Source: Tenacibaculum haliotis (GTDB lineage Bacteria; Bacteroidota; Bacteroidia; Flavobacteriales; Flavobacteriaceae). From it: DNA of 64,000 nt. Where the stretch lies: the NCBI RefSeq assembly GCF_025215075.1, contig NZ_JAOBTH010000029.1, positions 248,001 to 312,000 of the forward strand, read 5' to 3'. The translations under genes were made by a program, and so were the position numbers. A model generated the notes under the pieces. The model saw nothing but the letters and a program-made list of their open reading frames with translations, was not told the DNA's origin and searched no databases. Positions within the stretch are counted from its first letter, which is position 1, and each line of letters opens with the position of its first letter. This document shows positions 62,731 through 64,000 of the stretch, in pieces.

Positions 62731-63093
62731 ATGAAACGTATTATCGCAATTTTAGTATTAGCATTAAGTGTTAGTTTTCAAGCAAACGCTCAACAAGCAA
62801 AAAAAATATCTTTAGAACAAGTAAAGGGTGAGTTCACTAAAAAATCATTAACATTAAGTGAAGGAACTTATATTTTTGAAATCTCTAATAATAATGTAGG
62901 TCACGATGTTGGCTTTGTATTAGCACCTAAAGGAAAAGTAGAAGCAGAAAATCACATTAAAGATGCCTATGTTACTTCTTTGGTAAAAAACAATGCAAAA
63001 TCTACTTCAAAAAAAGTAACCTTAAAAAAAGGTGAATATGTATATTTTTGCCCTTTAAATCCAACACCTCAATATACTTTAACAGTTAAATAA
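62731..63093 (+). CDS. Cupredoxin-fold periplasmic protein lacking part of the copper site
   Basis: A 120-aa protein with signal peptide (cut near FQANAQ, residue 21) and a plastocyanin/azurin-like fold: first His in NNVGHDVGF, the Cys in YFCPLNPTPQYT. The usual second His and Met after the Cys (CxxxxHxxxM) are missing, so it probably holds copper weakly or with other ligands. Last gene of the plus-strand run. Confidence 0.8.
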   Translation: MKRIIAILVLALSVSFQANAQQAKKISLEQVKGEFTKKSLTLSEGTYIFEISNNNVGHDVGFVLAPKGKVEAENHIKDAYVTSLVKNNAKSTSKKVTLKKGEYVYFCPLNPTPQYTLTVK

Positions 63094-63137
63094 TTTTCTA
63101 TTTAACTGTTAGTTCATAAAAAATCTCACAATTATAA

Positions 63138-63180
63138 ACTGCCCTCAAAAAGTTAGACACTATTTGGGGGTGTTTTTATG
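63138..63180 (+). mobile_element. Probable IS3-family end remnant
   Basis: The sequence around AACTGCCCTCAAAAAGTTAG and ACACTATTTGGGGGTGTTTT, followed by ATGAGGAGAAAA, strongly resembles the terminal repeat and orfA start region of IS3-family elements. The reading frame breaks after about 13 codons and no transposase remains. Confidence 0.45.
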
Positions 63181-63304
63181 AGGAGAAAACTGCCTTTCTT
63201 TAGGATAGGAGAAACTTAAGTTGAGGAATTTTATTTTCTATTATTTTTTTCATTATTTACCTGACAAAGTTAAAACAACTTGTTTTTCTAACGTGGATAA
63301 CATT

Positions 63305-63550
63305 TCTATCATCCCAAAAAGCATGAGGAAAGACAGCTATTTGTGCACTAAAATCGTCGCTATTTAATAAAGGTTATTTTAATTGAATCGGCTACTCTAT
63401 AGACTTCTTTAGAAATCATTAGTTTAAAAGGGTGGAATAAAACCCATTTTTTGATACGAAAGTTTTTTAAATTATTTCTAATTAGATTGTGAGACTGTAA
63501 TAGCACTAAAAAAAGTAAAACAATACATAAATAACTGCTACGCAAAACTC
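63305..63550 (-). pseudogene. Degenerate copy of the 5' half of the DUF6973 gene
   Basis: The minus strand still encodes the signal-peptide region, KKWVLFHPFKLMISKEVYRV and ADSIK, matching the intact gene at 60057-60677. A 2-nt deletion after ADSIK shifts the frame and stop codons follow (original PLLDGDASGGQVDAFRHAFW is destroyed, although its DNA can still be aligned to about 63305). The 3' half is absent. Confidence 0.8.
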
Positions 63551-63610
63551 ATTTAATTTTAAGTCAAAAATATTCTTGTATTTGGTTAAAACTAAGGTCA
63601 AAGAATTATT

Positions 63611-63740
63611 ATTTAAAAAACAGGCATAAAAAAAACCCGTAACACACAAGTTAAGGGTTGTTTTTTAAGGGGATGTTATTATTTTAGGGGGGTTATAACA
63701 TATAGGGGTATGTTATACATAACAACACTACAAATATAGT
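63611..63740 (+). repeat. G-run repeat, copy 2
   Basis: TTTAAAAAACAGGCATAAAA, terminator stem-loop, AAGGGGATGTTATTATTTTA, a run of six G, TTATAACATA, GGGG, then an inverted repeat ATGTTATACATAAC. 97% or more identical to copy 3 over about 98 bp (two substitutions, one G fewer in copy 3). Confidence 0.75.
63634..63666 (+). terminator. Terminator in G-run repeat copy 2
   Basis: AACCC-G-TAAC / GTTA-A-GGGTT stem (one mismatch), loop ACACAA, followed by GTTTTTT. Confidence 0.6.
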
Positions 63741-63902
63741 GTGATATTACAACTAAAACGTTTACATAGGTTAATAAATCGTTTTTTAATTGTATGTATT
63801 TAAAAAAATATTTTTATCATAAAATCAATCACTTTAAGATATCCATGATTCATCTAAACACGACACGTTATTTTTGATGAGATAAAATAGAAGAATCATG
63901 TT

Positions 63903-64000
63903 CTTTAAAAAACAAGCATAAAAAAAACCCATAACACACAAGTTAAGGGTTGTTTTTTAAGGGGATGTTATTATTTTAGGGGGTTATAACATATAGGGGT
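63903..64000 (+). repeat. G-run repeat, copy 3 (cut by the window edge)
   Basis: Same element as copy 2, starting 292 bp after it. The window ends inside it at GGGGT. Confidence 0.75.
63926..63958 (+). terminator. Terminator in G-run repeat copy 3
   Basis: AACCC-A-TAAC / GTTA-A-GGGTT stem with loop ACACAA, followed by GTTTTTT. Confidence 0.6.

Larger units (their letters stand above)
63094..64000. other. Decayed intergenic region
   Basis: No intact gene in about 900 bp. It holds an IS3-like end (63138-63180), a broken copy of the DUF6973 gene (63305-63550), and two copies of the G-run repeat. Together this looks like a segment duplicated from the 60.6-61.7 kb region and then eroded. Confidence 0.6.

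Noticed and set aside
1..64000. CRISPR arrays, tRNA or rRNA genes
   Set aside because: I saw no regular direct repeats with unique spacers, and no cloverleaf or rRNA-like stretches by eye. A covariance-model search (tRNAscan, Infernal) would be decisive.

Overview
The window comes from a low-GC member of the Bacteroidota, almost certainly family Flavobacteriaceae (marine, Tenacibaculum/Polaribacter-like; the genus cannot be fixed from the sequence alone). The evidence is a complete SprA/Sov type IX secretion translocon (about 2,380 aa), several Bacteroidota-restricted families (DUF4271, DUF4296, DUF5686, DUF6973, GLPGLI, energy-transducer TonB pairs, carboxypeptidase-regulatory-domain outer-membrane receptors), LytTR two-component proteins, and promoters of the Bacteroidota type (TTTG, about 20 nt, then TAnnTTTG). 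No rRNA, tRNA, CRISPR array or intact mobile element was found.

Layout. 1-10.6 kb: housekeeping (5' end of tyrS, an NAD-dependent epimerase, DUF4296, dihydroorotase, polyprenol-P-mannose synthase, DUF4271, HemD, a PiT phosphate permease, a sterol-desaturase-type hydroxylase) and envelope genes (a BamA-like barrel, a GH113-like lipoprotein, an outer-membrane protein). 10.7-17.8 kb: one plus-strand operon joining an FAD oxidoreductase and a NapH-like 4Fe-4S membrane protein to two GT2 enzymes and a lipid-linked-sugar mannosyltransferase. 17.9-30.9 kb: minus-strand genes: a WlbB-like acetyltransferase, twin TonBs, and the cluster malic enzyme - ruvA - sprA - gcvH - vanZ. 31-37.9 kb: twin PAS proteins, a giant AsmA protein, DUF5686, MoaD.

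37.9-45.8 kb is the most unusual part. Two related units each start with a tiny secreted, acidic, two-Cys peptide gene, followed by an intrinsic-terminator-like hairpin and then GLPGLI-family genes (five intact, one remnant). The proximal unit ends with an outer-membrane receptor of the carboxypeptidase-regulatory/TonB-receptor type. The promoters of both peptide genes share a distinctive operator (two 12-bp palindromes, 22 bp apart), an identical 33-bp distance to the -7 box, and a leader of about 190 nt that is more conserved than the coding sequence. A LytTR response regulator and its histidine kinase lie about 2-4 kb away and are candidate regulators. I propose this as an undescribed secreted-peptide / GLPGLI / receptor system; its function is unknown.

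45.9-55.6 kb: DUF3109, MarC, a minimal FAD protein, the LytTR pair, a thioredoxin-TPR protein, DUF1573, an M28 peptidase and the succinate dehydrogenase operon. 55.7-63.1 kb: a TonB-dependent receptor with a membrane-anchored AraC regulator, an alpha/beta hydrolase with DUF6973, a soluble AraC regulator, a 34-aa Cys-rich protein, an AhpD-like protein and a cupredoxin. 63.1-64 kb is decayed DNA: an IS3-like end, a broken copy of the DUF6973 gene and two near-identical copies of a G-run-rich repeat whose third copy lies at 61.6 kb.
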